Shown: positions 34,352-43,251, counted from the first letter of the stretch. The stretch is DNA of 64,000 nucleotides from Pseudomonas putida (GCF_004357765.1 NZ_SMTE01000001.1:490740-554739), one strand, 5' to 3'. The notes: generated by a model from the sequence alone, not told the origin. A program made the numbers and translations.

Positions 34352-35605
34352 CTACAGCCGTGGCAACTCGATACACACCTGCAGGCCACCCTCGCCCCCT
34401 GACCGGGCCGTGACCGTGCCCTGGTGCAGGGCGACGGCACGTTGGGCGATGGCCAGACCAAGGCCGAAACCATCGCCACCAGAGTCGCCACCCCGATCGA
34501 ACGGCTCGAAAATGCGCTGCAGCCGCGCCGGATCGACACCGGGACCTTCGTCAGTGATGCACACCTGCAAACGCTCCCCCGCCAGCAACGTCGCCTCTAC
34601 CCGCACCTGCGTACCGGGAGTGGTGTAGCGCACCGCATTGCGGATGACGTTCTCGAACGCTCGGTACAACAGCTCCTCATGACCATGGGTGAGAAAAGGC
34701 GCTTGCGCGGCAAGCACGACCTGGCACTGTTTGATGCCCGCCTCGAACCGCGCATCCTCGACGATCTGCGCCAACAGCTCGACCACGTCCAGCGCCGCAC
34801 CCACCTCTTCGCCCCGCTGCGCCTGGACGCGGGCCAGGGTCAACAGTTGCTCGATCAGGTCGTCCATGCGCCGCGATTCACGCTCGATGCGTTCGAGCAT
34901 CTCATGCCGCTCCGGTTGCTGGCGCAGCAGACCGATGGCAGCATGCAAGCGCGCCAACGGCGAACGCAGCTCATGGGAAATGTCGTGCAGCAGGTTCTGT
35001 TGTGCCTGCACCAAGGCCTTGAGCTGCCCTGCCATGCGATCGCAATCTTCGGCCAGATCGACGATCTCATCGCGCCGCCGCCCCAAGCGCGGCCGCACCC
35101 GGATGTCGAAACGGCCCTGGGCGACCTCGGCCATCGCCGAGCGTAACCAGGCCAGCGGGCGCGTCAGGTACAGGCTGCAGAGCAAAGCGAACAACGCGCT
35201 CATCAGCGTACCGGTGACCAAAGGCCCCATGCCGCGGGGGCGCGGCGCCTGGTCGATGCCACTGGCCGCCGATGCCCGCAGAATCAACGGGCGACCTCTC
35301 ACGTCTAGCACCGTTTGCTCGAAGCGCGCATGCGCAACGGCGCGCCCCGCCAGCAATCGCCCCTGCTCGTCGTACAGGCCCACTTGTACTTCCGGCGCCT
35401 GGGGCGTCACGTTGAGCAGTTGCCGCCCAGCCTGTTCGCCATAGCGTTGCAACATGTTCAATTCGGTAGCAAGCAGCGAGCGTAGCGCCGGCGTGTCGCC
35501 ACGCAGCTCATCGAGCATGAACGCGCCAGCGCCGACCAGGAAGGTCAGGCTGTTGGCCAGCCAAAAAGCCAGAAACAGCTTCCAGAACAGGCGCCGGCGG
35601 TTCAT
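34352..35605 (-). CDS. cpxA: Sensor histidine kinase, CpxA-like
   Basis: The 417-residue membrane kinase has an N-terminal membrane segment (about 7-28), a periplasmic region of about 100 residues, a second segment (about 128-148), HAMP, the dimerisation motif LLHDISHELRSPLARL with H211, and an ATPase domain (N box ENVIRNAVRYT, G boxes DEGPGVD and GFGLGLAIA). It would phosphorylate the regulator encoded in the overlapping upstream gene. The CpxA name rests on the partner's CpxR-type operator at 36373 and on domain layout; periplasmic domains of this type are not diagnostic. Confidence 0.82.
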   Translation of the reverse strand: MNRRRLFWKLFLAFWLANSLTFLVGAGAFMLDELRGDTPALRSLLATELNMLQRYGEQAGRQLLNVTPQAPEVQVGLYDEQGRLLAGRAVAHARFEQTVLDVRGRPLILRASAASGIDQAPRPRGMGPLVTGTLMSALFALLCSLYLTRPLAWLRSAMAEVAQGRFDIRVRPRLGRRRDEIVDLAEDCDRMAGQLKALVQAQQNLLHDISHELRSPLARLHAAIGLLRQQPERHEMLERIERESRRMDDLIEQLLTLARVQAQRGEEVGAALDVVELLAQIVEDARFEAGIKQCQVVLAAQAPFLTHGHEELLYRAFENVIRNAVRYTTPGTQVRVEATLLAGERLQVCITDEGPGVDPARLQRIFEPFDRGGDSGGDGFGLGLAIAQRAVALHQGTVTARSGGEGGLQVCIELPRL

Positions 35606-36294
35606 TCGACGATCAACATGTAGCCCATGCCCCGCACGCTCTGGATCCAGCTGCTGCCGTCGGCGCGCGGGCCGAGCTTCTGGCGGATGCTGCTGACGTG
35701 TACATCGATACGCCGGTCGTAACGCGTCAAGGGCCGGCCAAGGGCATTGAGCGACAAGTCCTGCTTACTCACCAACTGCCCGGCGTTGCGCGCCAGGGCC
35801 TCCAGCAGGCTGAACTCGGTGCCGGTAAGTTCGAGCCCCGCCGAGCCCCACTGCGCCTGCCGACGGCCGGGCCAGAGGGTCAGACTGCCACTGCTCACCC
35901 GCTCGGGCACCAGGCTTTCCAACACCCATTGCGGCTGCACCCGCCGCAGGATCGCCCGCAGCCGCGCCACCAACTCACCCGGTGAGCTGGGCTTGGGTAC
36001 ATAGTCGTCGGCCCCCAGTTCCAGTCCGGCGATCCGATCGATGTTGTCGCCACGCGCGGTGAGCAGCAATACCGGCACCTGACTGCGCGCCCGGATCCGC
36101 CGCAACACCTCGATACCCGAGATGTCCGGCAACATTACATCCAGTACCACCAACTGAAAGGCGCCGCTGAGGGCCTTTAGCTCGCCTTCCTCGCCAGTGC
36201 CCACGGCGGTGGCCGCAAAGCCCTCGCGGGCCAGGTAAAGGGCGAGCATCTCAGTGAGTTCACGGTCGTCGTCGACCAACAGCACGGGGGTCAT
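35602..36294 (-). CDS. cpxR: OmpR-family response regulator, CpxR-like
   Basis: The 230-residue protein has a receiver domain (VDDDRE acidic cluster, phospho-Asp in VVLDVMLPD, Lys in DYVPKPSSPGEL) and an OmpR winged helix (TGTEFSLLEALARNAGQLVS, RRIDVHVSSIRQKLG). The ATG at 36294 gives the correct receiver start. It overlaps the kinase gene by four bases. A perfect GTAAA-N5-GTAAA box lies 79 bp upstream, the textbook CpxR target, which supports the CpxR assignment and autoregulation. Confidence 0.85.
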   Translation of the reverse strand: MTPVLLVDDDRELTEMLALYLAREGFAATAVGTGEEGELKALSGAFQLVVLDVMLPDISGIEVLRRIRARSQVPVLLLTARGDNIDRIAGLELGADDYVPKPSSPGELVARLRAILRRVQPQWVLESLVPERVSSGSLTLWPGRRQAQWGSAGLELTGTEFSLLEALARNAGQLVSKQDLSLNALGRPLTRYDRRIDVHVSSIRQKLGPRADGSSWIQSVRGMGYMLIVE

Positions 36295-36372
36295 GGTGGG
36301 TTCGTTGTCAGTTATTCGGAGGATCAATGATCGCCCTGGGGAGCCGGGGCTGTCACCGCCGAGCGCCGCAAC

Positions 36373-36387
36373 TTTACACATCTTTAC
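36373..36387 (-). promoter_or_regulatory. CpxR box in the divergent promoter of the two-component system and bamA paralogue
   Basis: Read on the minus strand the site is GTAAA, GATGT, GTAAA, an exact match to the CpxR consensus GTAAA-N5-GTAAA. It lies 79 bp upstream of the regulator gene and 118 bp upstream of the BamA-like gene, so it may control both. Confidence 0.7.
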
Positions 36388-36504
36388 CCAGGGTTAACGG
36401 CGCCGTACACAGCCCGCCCTTATTCTCATCGCCCGCTTGCTGGCAGCCGCCGTGCGCCTTCGGTGACGCCGTCACCTCCTCTACCCGCTCGTCTGGAATC
36501 CCCC

Positions 36505-38868
36505 ATGAACTACCCGCGACTGTTGCTCTCCATCCTGCTGCTAAAAGCCTCCCTGGCCCAGGCCGAGCCGTTCAGGATCGCTGACATCCGCGTGAATGGC
36601 CTGCAGCGGGTGTCCGCCGGCAGCGTCTTTGGCGCCTTGCCCCTGAACGTGGGTGATCAGGCCGACGACAAGCGCCTGGTGGAGTCGACCCGTTCGCTGT
36701 TCAAGACCGGCTTCTTCCAGGACATCCAGCTGGACCGTGACGGCAACGTCCTGATCATCAACGTGGTCGAGCGCCCCTCGGTGTCCGGTATCGAGATCGA
36801 AGGCAACAAGGCGATCAGCACCGAAGACCTGATGAAGGGCTTGAAACAGTCGGGGCTGGCGGAAGGCGAAATCTTCCAGCGCGCCACCCTGGAAGGCGTG
36901 CGTAATGAGTTGCAGCGCCAGTACGTGGCCCAGGGCCGCTACTCCGCCGAGGTCGATGCTCAGGTGGTGCCGCAACCGCGCAACCGCGTGGCGCTTAAGA
37001 TCAAGATCAACGAAGGCACCGTCGCCGCGATTCAGCACATCAACATCGTCGGTAACGACGTGTTCGACGACGACACGCTGAAACGACTGTTCGAACTGCA
37101 CACGACCAATTGGCTGTCGTTCTTCAAGAACGACGACAAGTACGCCCGGGAAAAACTCTCCGGCGACCTGGAACGCTTGCGCTCCTATTACCTGGACCGT
37201 GGCTATATCAACATGGACATCGCCTCTACCCAGGTCTCGATCAGCCCGGACAAGAAGCATGTGTTCATCACGGTCAACATCAACGAAGGCGAAAAATACA
37301 GCGTCCGCGACGTTAAGCTTTCCGGTGATCTCAAGGTACCGGAGGATCAGGTCCGCGCGCTGCTGCTGGTGCAGCCGGGCCAGGTGTTCTCGCGCAAGGT
37401 GATGACCAATACCTCCGACCTGATCACCCGTCGCCTGGGCAACGAAGGCTATACCTTCGCCAACGTCAACGGCGTGCCTCAGGCCAACGACGAAGATCAC
37501 ACCGTCGACATCACCTTCGTCGTCGACCCGGGCAAACGCGCTTACGTCAACCGGATCAACAACCGCGGCAACACCAAGACCGAAGACCAAGTGCTACGAC
37601 GTGAGATGCGTCAGATGGAAGGCGGCTGGGCTTCGACCTACCTGATCGACCAGTCCAAGACCCGTCTCGAGCGTCTGGGCTTCTTCAAGACCGTGAACGT
37701 CGAAACACCCCAGGTGGCCGGCACCGACGATCAGGTCGACGTCAACTACAGCGTCGAGGAACAGGCGTCCGGCTCGATCACCGCCAGCGTCGGCTTCGCC
37801 CAGAGCGCCGGTTTGATCCTCGGTGGCTCGATCAGCCAGAACAACTTCCTCGGCACCGGCAACAAGGTGTCCATCGGACTGACCCGCTCCGAGTACCAGA
37901 CCAAGTACAACTTCGGTTTCACCGACCCCTACTTCACCGCAGACGGCGTGAGCCTGGGTTACAACCTGTTCTACAGCAGCACCGACTACAGCGACTACTA
38001 CGACGATGGGGTGTCCTACTACGCCATCAACAGCTATGGCGCCGGCGTCAGTTTCGGCTACCCGATCAACGAAACGTCGCGCCTGAGCTACGGCCTGACC
38101 CTGCAACACGATGATATCTCGCCGGGTACCTATAGCGCCGACGAAATCTACGACTTCATCGAGCGCGAAGGCAAGAGCTTCAACAACCTCAAAGCGTCGA
38201 TCGGTTGGTCCGAGTCCACCCTGAACAAAGGCGTGCTGGCGACCCGAGGACACTCGCAAAGCTTGACCCTGATGGCTACCACGCCCGGCAGCGACCTGTC
38301 GTTCTACAAGATTGACTACAACGGCCAGACGTTCCTGCCGGTCAGCAATAGCAGCAGCGTGCGGTTGCATACCAGCCTGGGATACGGCAATGGCTACGGC
38401 TCGACCGATGGACTGCCGTTCTACGAAAGTTACACCGCAGGCGGCCAAGGTTCGGTGCGCGGTTTCAAGGACGGCACCCTGGGGCCACGCAGCACGCCAG
38501 CCACCGGAACCTATTCCAGCGCCGGCCAGGCGTATTACTCCGATCGCGACACCGACGTGCTGGGTGGCAACATCCTCATCACCGGCGGTGCGGAATACAT
38601 CTTCCCGATGCCGTTCATCAAGGACCAGAGCCAGCTGCGCAGCTCGGTGTTCGTCGATGCGGGCAACGTGTATGCCGATACCTGCTACCTGTCGACCACC
38701 CAGGGCTGCGGCACGGTCAGCCTCGACCAACTGGCGGTGTCGCTGGGCGTTGGCGTGACCTGGTACAGCCCGATGGGGCCGCTGAGCTTCAGCCTGGCGA
38801 TGCCGGTCAAGAAGCCGGATAACGCCGAGACACAGGTGTTCCAGTTCTCTCTGGGCCAGACCTTCTGA
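36505..38868 (+). CDS. BamA/Omp85 outer-membrane assembly protein, stand-alone paralogue
   Basis: The 787-residue protein has a signal peptide (MNYPRLLLSILLLKASLAQA), five POTRA domains to about residue 420 (repeated motifs such as RVNGLQRVSAGSVFGALPLN and GNDVFDDDTLKRLF) and a 16-strand Omp85 barrel with the conserved VRGFKDGTLGP loop. It ends FQFSLGQTF, with the terminal phenylalanine typical of barrels. The housekeeping bamA of pseudomonads lies with rseP, skp and lpxD; none of those is here, so this is an extra copy. It is divergent from a CpxRA-like system and shares a CpxR box, suggesting stress-induced expression. The start at 36505 is chosen for the signal peptide. Confidence 0.85.
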   Translation: MNYPRLLLSILLLKASLAQAEPFRIADIRVNGLQRVSAGSVFGALPLNVGDQADDKRLVESTRSLFKTGFFQDIQLDRDGNVLIINVVERPSVSGIEIEGNKAISTEDLMKGLKQSGLAEGEIFQRATLEGVRNELQRQYVAQGRYSAEVDAQVVPQPRNRVALKIKINEGTVAAIQHINIVGNDVFDDDTLKRLFELHTTNWLSFFKNDDKYAREKLSGDLERLRSYYLDRGYINMDIASTQVSISPDKKHVFITVNINEGEKYSVRDVKLSGDLKVPEDQVRALLLVQPGQVFSRKVMTNTSDLITRRLGNEGYTFANVNGVPQANDEDHTVDITFVVDPGKRAYVNRINNRGNTKTEDQVLRREMRQMEGGWASTYLIDQSKTRLERLGFFKTVNVETPQVAGTDDQVDVNYSVEEQASGSITASVGFAQSAGLILGGSISQNNFLGTGNKVSIGLTRSEYQTKYNFGFTDPYFTADGVSLGYNLFYSSTDYSDYYDDGVSYYAINSYGAGVSFGYPINETSRLSYGLTLQHDDISPGTYSADEIYDFIEREGKSFNNLKASIGWSESTLNKGVLATRGHSQSLTLMATTPGSDLSFYKIDYNGQTFLPVSNSSSVRLHTSLGYGNGYGSTDGLPFYESYTAGGQGSVRGFKDGTLGPRSTPATGTYSSAGQAYYSDRDTDVLGGNILITGGAEYIFPMPFIKDQSQLRSSVFVDAGNVYADTCYLSTTQGCGTVSLDQLAVSLGVGVTWYSPMGPLSFSLAMPVKKPDNAETQVFQFSLGQTF

Positions 38869-38873
38869 GTGAC

Positions 38874-38902
38874 GCGCGGGTATTACCTGTTTTTACCCGC
38901 GC
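38874..38902 (+). terminator. Hairpin after the bamA paralogue
   Basis: GCGCGGGTA and TACCCGCGC form a perfect nine-base-pair stem around an 11-base T-rich loop, 5 bp after the stop. No long T-run follows, so strength as an intrinsic terminator is uncertain. Confidence 0.55.
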
Positions 38903-38971
38903 TTAACTCTCCTTGACCCTAGGCTGGCCTACTCTTTCAGCCATATGCAAATGCCACAGCAGAGACCCACC

Positions 38972-39370
38972 ATGCCCCCATTCGCCCCCAACGTTCTCGC
39001 CTGCGCGGTGCACGACGAGTTACCTGTCTCGTTGCTCGACCTGGTCCAGCAACGCCTGGCGAGCCTGCTCGGCGCCGGCTACACCGTGGTCCTGGCTGGC
39101 AGTGGTGACGGTCTCGGCGCCAACCAGTACCACCTTGCCATCCAGCACGGTCGCAGTGGGCTGTCGCTGGAGGACAACGGCCCCGTAGGTCCGGACATGG
39201 TCGAACATCTTTTGGCGCTGGGCTGGCGGACCAAGGCCATGCTCGAATCGGATACTTTCAAGCGCATGGGCGGCGACGATCCTAAGCGTCTGGTGGCCTG
39301 GATCAGCGACCTGGACTGCCCCGAGACACTGAAGGCCACCGCACGTCAGCTGCAGGCTCAGCAGGACTGA
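38972..39370 (+). CDS. Conserved-looking hypothetical protein
   Basis: The 132-residue soluble protein (LPVSLLDLVQQRLASLLGAG, then GLSLEDNGPVGPDMVEHLLA) has no signal peptide, membrane segment or catalytic motif that I recognise. Codon use and GC3 fit a real pseudomonad gene. The start could be 38945 instead, as neither ATG has a strong Shine-Dalgarno. It stands alone between the bamA paralogue and a convergent small membrane protein. Confidence 0.6.
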   Translation: MPPFAPNVLACAVHDELPVSLLDLVQQRLASLLGAGYTVVLAGSGDGLGANQYHLAIQHGRSGLSLEDNGPVGPDMVEHLLALGWRTKAMLESDTFKRMGGDDPKRLVAWISDLDCPETLKATARQLQAQQD

Positions 39371-39384
39371 GACTCTGCTGCTCT

Positions 39385-39618
39385 CTACCCTTTGCTGTGC
39401 TCCGGTGAGCTGGGGCCCGTACCGCGCTTGATACCGCGTGGCCCGGCAATGCCCCAGATGATCAGACCGACCACCGGCAAAATCACCAGTAGCAAGGCCC
39501 ACAGGATCTTGGTGACATCGGACTTGTCGCTGCGGAACACGCTGACGATCGCCCACAGGTCGACCAGCAGAATGATCGCCACCAAGGCGATCCAGAAATA
39601 CGTCACAGGGTCAGTCAT
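39385..39618 (-). CDS. Small PLDc_N-type membrane protein
   Basis: The 77-residue protein has two membrane segments (FWIALVAIILLVDLWAIV and ILWALLLVILPVVGLIIW) joined by the loop FRSDKSDVTK and followed by GIAGPRGIKR. This is the small domain found alone or at the N terminus of cardiolipin synthases and related proteins. No catalytic HKD motif is present. AGGAG precedes the start. Its function as a stand-alone protein is unknown. Confidence 0.75.
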   Translation of the reverse strand: MTDPVTYFWIALVAIILLVDLWAIVSVFRSDKSDVTKILWALLLVILPVVGLIIWGIAGPRGIKRGTGPSSPEHSKG

Positions 39619-39651
39619 GATCGCTCTCCTGATTTGAACGAAATGGACGGT

Positions 39652-40758
39652 CTACTCGGTCGGCGATTCGGTATCGATGTAATCGGGCACGCTCGCCAAA
39701 GCAAAGGTGCGGCGCTGCTCACGTTGGGCCAGGCGTCGCGGCGGTAGTGGTTCCAGGCGTTGCGACTGGCCGGTTTCGAGGGCGCGCGCAATGGCCAGGA
39801 TCACCCGTACGTCGCGCCACCCCTCCTCGCCGTCAGGCTCAGGGGTCTGATCGTTGAGAATGCAATCCGAGAAGTAGGCCGTTTCACCGGCGAACTGATC
39901 CACCACCGGATTCACATGTACCCGGGTTTCTCCATCCAAGGTAGCGCGATAGCTGATCGAAACCCCCTCGCCATAGCCAAAGCACGGCGACGCCTCGATT
40001 TCGCCCTCGGTCCCGAGCAGTTGGAACCGTTCGGAGTCCGGCAGGCTGTAGCTCAGGGTGAACTGCGCCAGGCGCTCTTGGGCAAAACGCAGGCTCACTG
40101 TCACCGTGTCCCAGGTATTCATCTGGCTGCCTGGACTGCGTACGCCTATGGCCGACACCTCGATGGGTTCGGCATTGAACAGTTGGCGCACCATGTTCAG
40201 CGGGTACGGTCCCATGTCCATCACCGGGCCGCTGGCGAAGCCGTTCTGGGTTCGGTGGTTGTTGGTCTTGACGGTCTGGGTGAAGGTCGAAGTGAACAGT
40301 CGTGGATCGCCAAAATTGCCGGCACGGACCCGTTCGATCATGTCCAGCGTCCCGGGCTCGCAGTGCAAGCGGTAGGCAACCATCAGCTTGGCGTCCGAGT
40401 GCTTGGCGGCCTCGATGATGGCCAGACAATCGGCCTCGGTACTGGCCATGGGTTTTTCCAGCAGGACGTGTATGCCCGCCTCCAGTGCCGGCACCACGAA
40501 TTCTCGATGGCGGAAATTGGGCGTGGCGACATACACCGCGTCGATTTCGCCAGAGGCTAGCAACGCGGGGTATTGGTCATAGTCGTAGGCCAACAAGCCG
40601 TAGCGGTCCGCCAGCAGCCGGGCCTTTTTCGGGTCCCCGGTCACCAGCGCGGTCATCACCGAGTTGTCAGTCTGGCCGACACCGGGCATGAACGCCCCTT
40701 GGGAAATCGAACCGCCTCCGACCACTGCATAGCGAACCTTCCCTTGTGCGTTGGGCAT
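39652..40758 (-). CDS. Gfo/Idh/MocA-family oxidoreductase
   Basis: The 368-residue protein has an N-terminal Rossmann domain (VRYAVVGGGSISQGAFMPGV), the EKP motif in LLEKPMASTEADC, and a C-terminal beta-sheet domain. These enzymes oxidise sugars, inositols or related polyols with NAD(P). GAGGAGG lies six bases before the ATG at 40758. A 15-bp element 65 bp upstream of its start is shared with the neighbouring cupin gene, implying joint control. Confidence 0.83.
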   Translation of the reverse strand: MPNAQGKVRYAVVGGGSISQGAFMPGVGQTDNSVMTALVTGDPKKARLLADRYGLLAYDYDQYPALLASGEIDAVYVATPNFRHREFVVPALEAGIHVLLEKPMASTEADCLAIIEAAKHSDAKLMVAYRLHCEPGTLDMIERVRAGNFGDPRLFTSTFTQTVKTNNHRTQNGFASGPVMDMGPYPLNMVRQLFNAEPIEVSAIGVRSPGSQMNTWDTVTVSLRFAQERLAQFTLSYSLPDSERFQLLGTEGEIEASPCFGYGEGVSISYRATLDGETRVHVNPVVDQFAGETAYFSDCILNDQTPEPDGEEGWRDVRVILAIARALETGQSQRLEPLPPRRLAQREQRRTFALASVPDYIDTESPTE

Positions 40759-40822
40759 TGACGCCTCCTCGTATGCGGACAAATGTGAACCGTTCAGGGC
40801 AGTGGGCAAGCGCAGCAGCGCC

Positions 40823-40837
40823 GCAGTTCCATCTTTC
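40823..40837 (-). promoter_or_regulatory. Shared GGAACT-type promoter element upstream of the Gfo/Idh gene
   Basis: On the minus strand the site reads GAAAGATGGAACTGC; the copy before the cupin gene (41461-41475) reads AAAGGATGGAACTGC. Both lie 60-65 bp before a start codon on the same strand. GGAACT resembles the -35 of envelope-stress ECF sigma factors such as AlgU. Confidence 0.4.
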
Positions 40838-40863
40838 CGTTGGCGATGCGACCCACTGCCGGC

Positions 40864-41400
40864 CTAGTGCGCAACGCGTCGCCTGCCCCATGCCGTCACC
40901 AACGGTCCCGCTGCACCTGCCAGGGGGTCTTGCTCAGGCAATGGCACCTGGGCGATGCGCATCAGCGTACGGGCGTGGGAGCCAGAAGCAGGCCGCTGGA
41001 TCTCATAGTCTTCCTGGCCGTGCGGATAGGCACCGACCACCACGAAATCAGCGCTGTGCTCGACGCAGCGATGACCGGTACCGGCCGGCAGCACCAGCAC
41101 ATCGCCGGCACGAATGGTCAGGGTCTGACCCGACTGGCCGCCCAAGGTGACCCGCGCATGGCCGCTGGCGACCCCAAGTGCTTCATGAGCGTTGGGGTGG
41201 AAGTGGTGGTAGTCGAAGATGCCCCCGCGCCAGAGCGCCCGCCAACGATGGTCTGCGCAAAGGGCCTCGAATTCGGCGGCCTTGTCGTCGATTGCACTTA
41301 ACCGCGAGGGATACAACAGGACCGGCAAGGCGCTGTTCGGGGTGGCGCCGTCATCGCCAAAGTGCAGGGTTTGCACGGAATTGCCAGGTGCAGAGGTCAT
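40864..41400 (-). CDS. Cupin-domain protein
   Basis: The 178-residue protein has the two cupin motifs, GIFDYHHFHPNAHEALGVASG (histidines for metal binding) and AGDVLVLPAGTGHRCVE, in a YjlB-like arrangement. A metal-dependent small-molecule role is likely, but the reaction is unknown. AGGAG lies eight bases before the ATG at 41400. It precedes the Gfo/Idh gene by 105 bp on the same strand, and both carry the same upstream element. Confidence 0.8.
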   Translation of the reverse strand: MTSAPGNSVQTLHFGDDGATPNSALPVLLYPSRLSAIDDKAAEFEALCADHRWRALWRGGIFDYHHFHPNAHEALGVASGHARVTLGGQSGQTLTIRAGDVLVLPAGTGHRCVEHSADFVVVGAYPHGQEDYEIQRPASGSHARTLMRIAQVPLPEQDPLAGAAGPLVTAWGRRRVAH

Positions 41401-41460
41401 TGGCCGCTCCTTGGTTGCCAAACGTCAGGTATCTATTGCGGTTGGCAAGCTGGCGGCGTG

Positions 41461-41475
41461 GCAGTTCCATCCTTT
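41461..41475 (-). promoter_or_regulatory. Shared GGAACT-type promoter element upstream of the cupin gene
   Basis: This is the second copy of the element at 40823-40837, 61 bp before the cupin start on the same strand. Downstream spacing to a TTGCCAAC/TTGCCCAC segment is also similar (about 16-18 bp), as for a -35/-10 pair. Confidence 0.4.
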
Positions 41476-41537
41476 TGGTGGATGGCAAAAGCTGCGCCGA
41501 TGATCACGAGCAAACCGACCGCTGATGTCTGAAACAA

Positions 41538-42071
41538 TCAGGCCAATTGCACGAACAGCGAATAGACTCCCAGAAAGATCCAGCACGCCAGAAACACCCA
41601 CGGCGTGCGCAAGGAAAACAACAACGCTTTACGGTAGCCTTGCTGTGAGGTTTCCGTGTCGCTGAACAGCGGCGACTCGTCGTAGGCCATGCCCATCATC
41701 GGCTCGCTGCGCAACAGCTGGCTTTGCTTGAACTGCCAATGCTCGATGATCTTGTACGCGGCATGAATGCCCGGCCAGGCATTCAACGAGCTGAAAGCAC
41801 CGAGCAGCGCCAGGAACGGCGGCACCACCAAGGTGAAAGCCTTGCCCCAGTCTGGATTGAGGTTGGCCATGGAAGAGCAGAAGGCAATCACCAGGAACGC
41901 CTGAGCCGCCAGATAGGCATCGGTACGGTTGGCGAGAATGCTGGTTTCGTAATGGATCTCGCGCCGGTAGAAATCCAGACGGTCCTTGGGCGAACCGAAC
42001 ACCCTGGTGTTACCTTCGGTCAGTTCGGTGATTTCATGCTCAGGGGTGGCAGGTGTAATGATACGCGGCAC
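41538..42071 (-). CDS. Hypothetical inner-membrane protein
   Basis: The 177-residue protein has a soluble N-terminal part (RIITPATPEHEITELTEGNT, LDFYRREIHYETSILANRTD) followed by about three hydrophobic segments (AYLAAQAFLVIAFCSSMA, LVVPPFLALLGAF, VFLACWIFLGVYSLFVQL). I take the GTG at 42071, preceded by GAGG, as start because the frame further upstream runs antisense through the next gene. I do not recognise a function. Confidence 0.6.
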   Translation of the reverse strand: MPRIITPATPEHEITELTEGNTRVFGSPKDRLDFYRREIHYETSILANRTDAYLAAQAFLVIAFCSSMANLNPDWGKAFTLVVPPFLALLGAFSSLNAWPGIHAAYKIIEHWQFKQSQLLRSEPMMGMAYDESPLFSDTETSQQGYRKALLFSLRTPWVFLACWIFLGVYSLFVQLA

Positions 42072-42147
42072 GGTACGTATTCCTCGGCGATCGTTGGGCA
42101 ATGGCAGGGACTGGACTCCATGGACTGCGCCCCCTGCCCCTGCCGAT

Positions 42148-42432
42148 TTATAACGATTCGGTGAATTTTTTCGGATCCACCGGCAACGGCACGAATTCAG
42201 GCCCTTGCCCGGATCGATGCCAGCGTACGTTCGACAAACCGTAGCGCTCAGCCATAGGACGACTGACTTTCTTGACCTTGTGCTGGCCGAAACGTGGAAT
42301 GATGCCGACACCGGCATCACAACTGGCCCAATGCCAGGCTTCAGCATTGTCCATGCGCTCGGCGCGCAGAATGAACGTGCGGTACTCTCCGTGAAGCGCG
42401 TATTCAATTACGTACAGGTTGGTTCCAGCCAT
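42148..42432 (-). CDS. Small hypothetical protein, DUF6555-like
   Basis: The 94-residue soluble protein begins MAGTNLYVIEYALHGEYRTF and contains RAERMDNAEAWHWASCDAGV. It resembles a small Pseudomonas-restricted family that I know as DUF6555, of unknown function. GAGGAG precedes the ATG at 42432. It lies 76 bp upstream of the membrane protein gene on the same strand and could be co-transcribed. Confidence 0.6.
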   Translation of the reverse strand: MAGTNLYVIEYALHGEYRTFILRAERMDNAEAWHWASCDAGVGIIPRFGQHKVKKVSRPMAERYGLSNVRWHRSGQGPEFVPLPVDPKKFTESL

Positions 42433-42585
42433 CAGTGACTCCTCAGTCAGCACTCGCCTAATGGAGCCGAGACCGGAGGAAATAATTCAATCGGATTGTT
42501 TTGCGACGCTTCAAACGGATCGAACTTGCAGATACCTACCAGTGAGCGCCTATGCTAGCTGCTGACCACTGCCTGGGAGCCTTGA

Positions 42586-43248
42586 ATGCACGATCCTGAA
42601 AACGCCTTGCTGCAAAGCTGGCGGCACAATGCCCAGTCCTGGATCGCCGCCGTTCGCAGCGGTGCCATAGAAAGCCGCCGGCAGGTTACCGATCAGGCCA
42701 TCCTGCTGGCGATCCTCGGTCGCCAGCCCGAGCGGGTGCTCGACCTCGGCTGTGGCGAGGGCTGGCTGCTGCGCGCATTGGCAGAGCGCGGCATCGATGC
42801 CACGGGCGTGGATGGCGACGCGTCCCTGGTTGCCGCTGCCCAGGCTGCGGGTTCGACTCCCGTGTATCAGGCCAACTATGCGCAATTGGCCAGCGGCGAG
42901 GTGGATATCGGCAGGAACTACGACCTGATCTGCGCCAACTTCGCTTTGCTGCACCAAGACATCATCCCGTTACTGGCCGCAGTGAGAACGCTGCTGTCGC
43001 CGGGCGGGGCGCTGGTGATCCAGACCTTGCACCCTTGGAGCACGGCAAACGGGGACTATCAAGACGGCTGGAGGGAGGAGTCGTTTACCGGTTTCAATGG
43101 CGACTGGCAGCCGATGCCGTGGTACTTCCGAACCCTTGGGAGCTGGTTGAATGCACTGGAGATGGGGGGATTTGGCCTGCTCAGCCTGCAAGAGCCGCAG
43201 CACCCGCAGAACGTGGTACCGCAGTCCTTGCTGTTGATAGCTGGATAA
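42586..43248 (+). CDS. Class I SAM-dependent methyltransferase
   Basis: The 220-residue protein has the SAM-binding motif VLDLGCGEGWLLRALAERG, the acidic residue at the end of strand 2 (ATGVDGD) and post-motif LSPGGALVIQTLHPWS. The acceptor is not evident. GGAG lies about seven bases before the ATG. It converges on the beta-propeller gene, with 3 bp between stops, and stands alone in its orientation. Confidence 0.8.
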   Translation: MHDPENALLQSWRHNAQSWIAAVRSGAIESRRQVTDQAILLAILGRQPERVLDLGCGEGWLLRALAERGIDATGVDGDASLVAAAQAAGSTPVYQANYAQLASGEVDIGRNYDLICANFALLHQDIIPLLAAVRTLLSPGGALVIQTLHPWSTANGDYQDGWREESFTGFNGDWQPMPWYFRTLGSWLNALEMGGFGLLSLQEPQHPQNVVPQSLLLIAG

Positions 43249-43251
43249 GTT

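Noticed and set aside
33877-34539. A minus-strand frame with a Gln/Asp/Glu-rich repeat inside the inverted-end element
   Set aside because: The repeat is just the CTTGCT/CTTGAT satellite translated, and the frame runs through both the element end and the sensor-kinase gene.
41538-42407. Longer 289-codon version of the membrane protein at 41538
   Set aside because: Its first 110 codons run antisense through the small gene at 42148-42432 and look non-coding; the GTG at 42071 is a better start.
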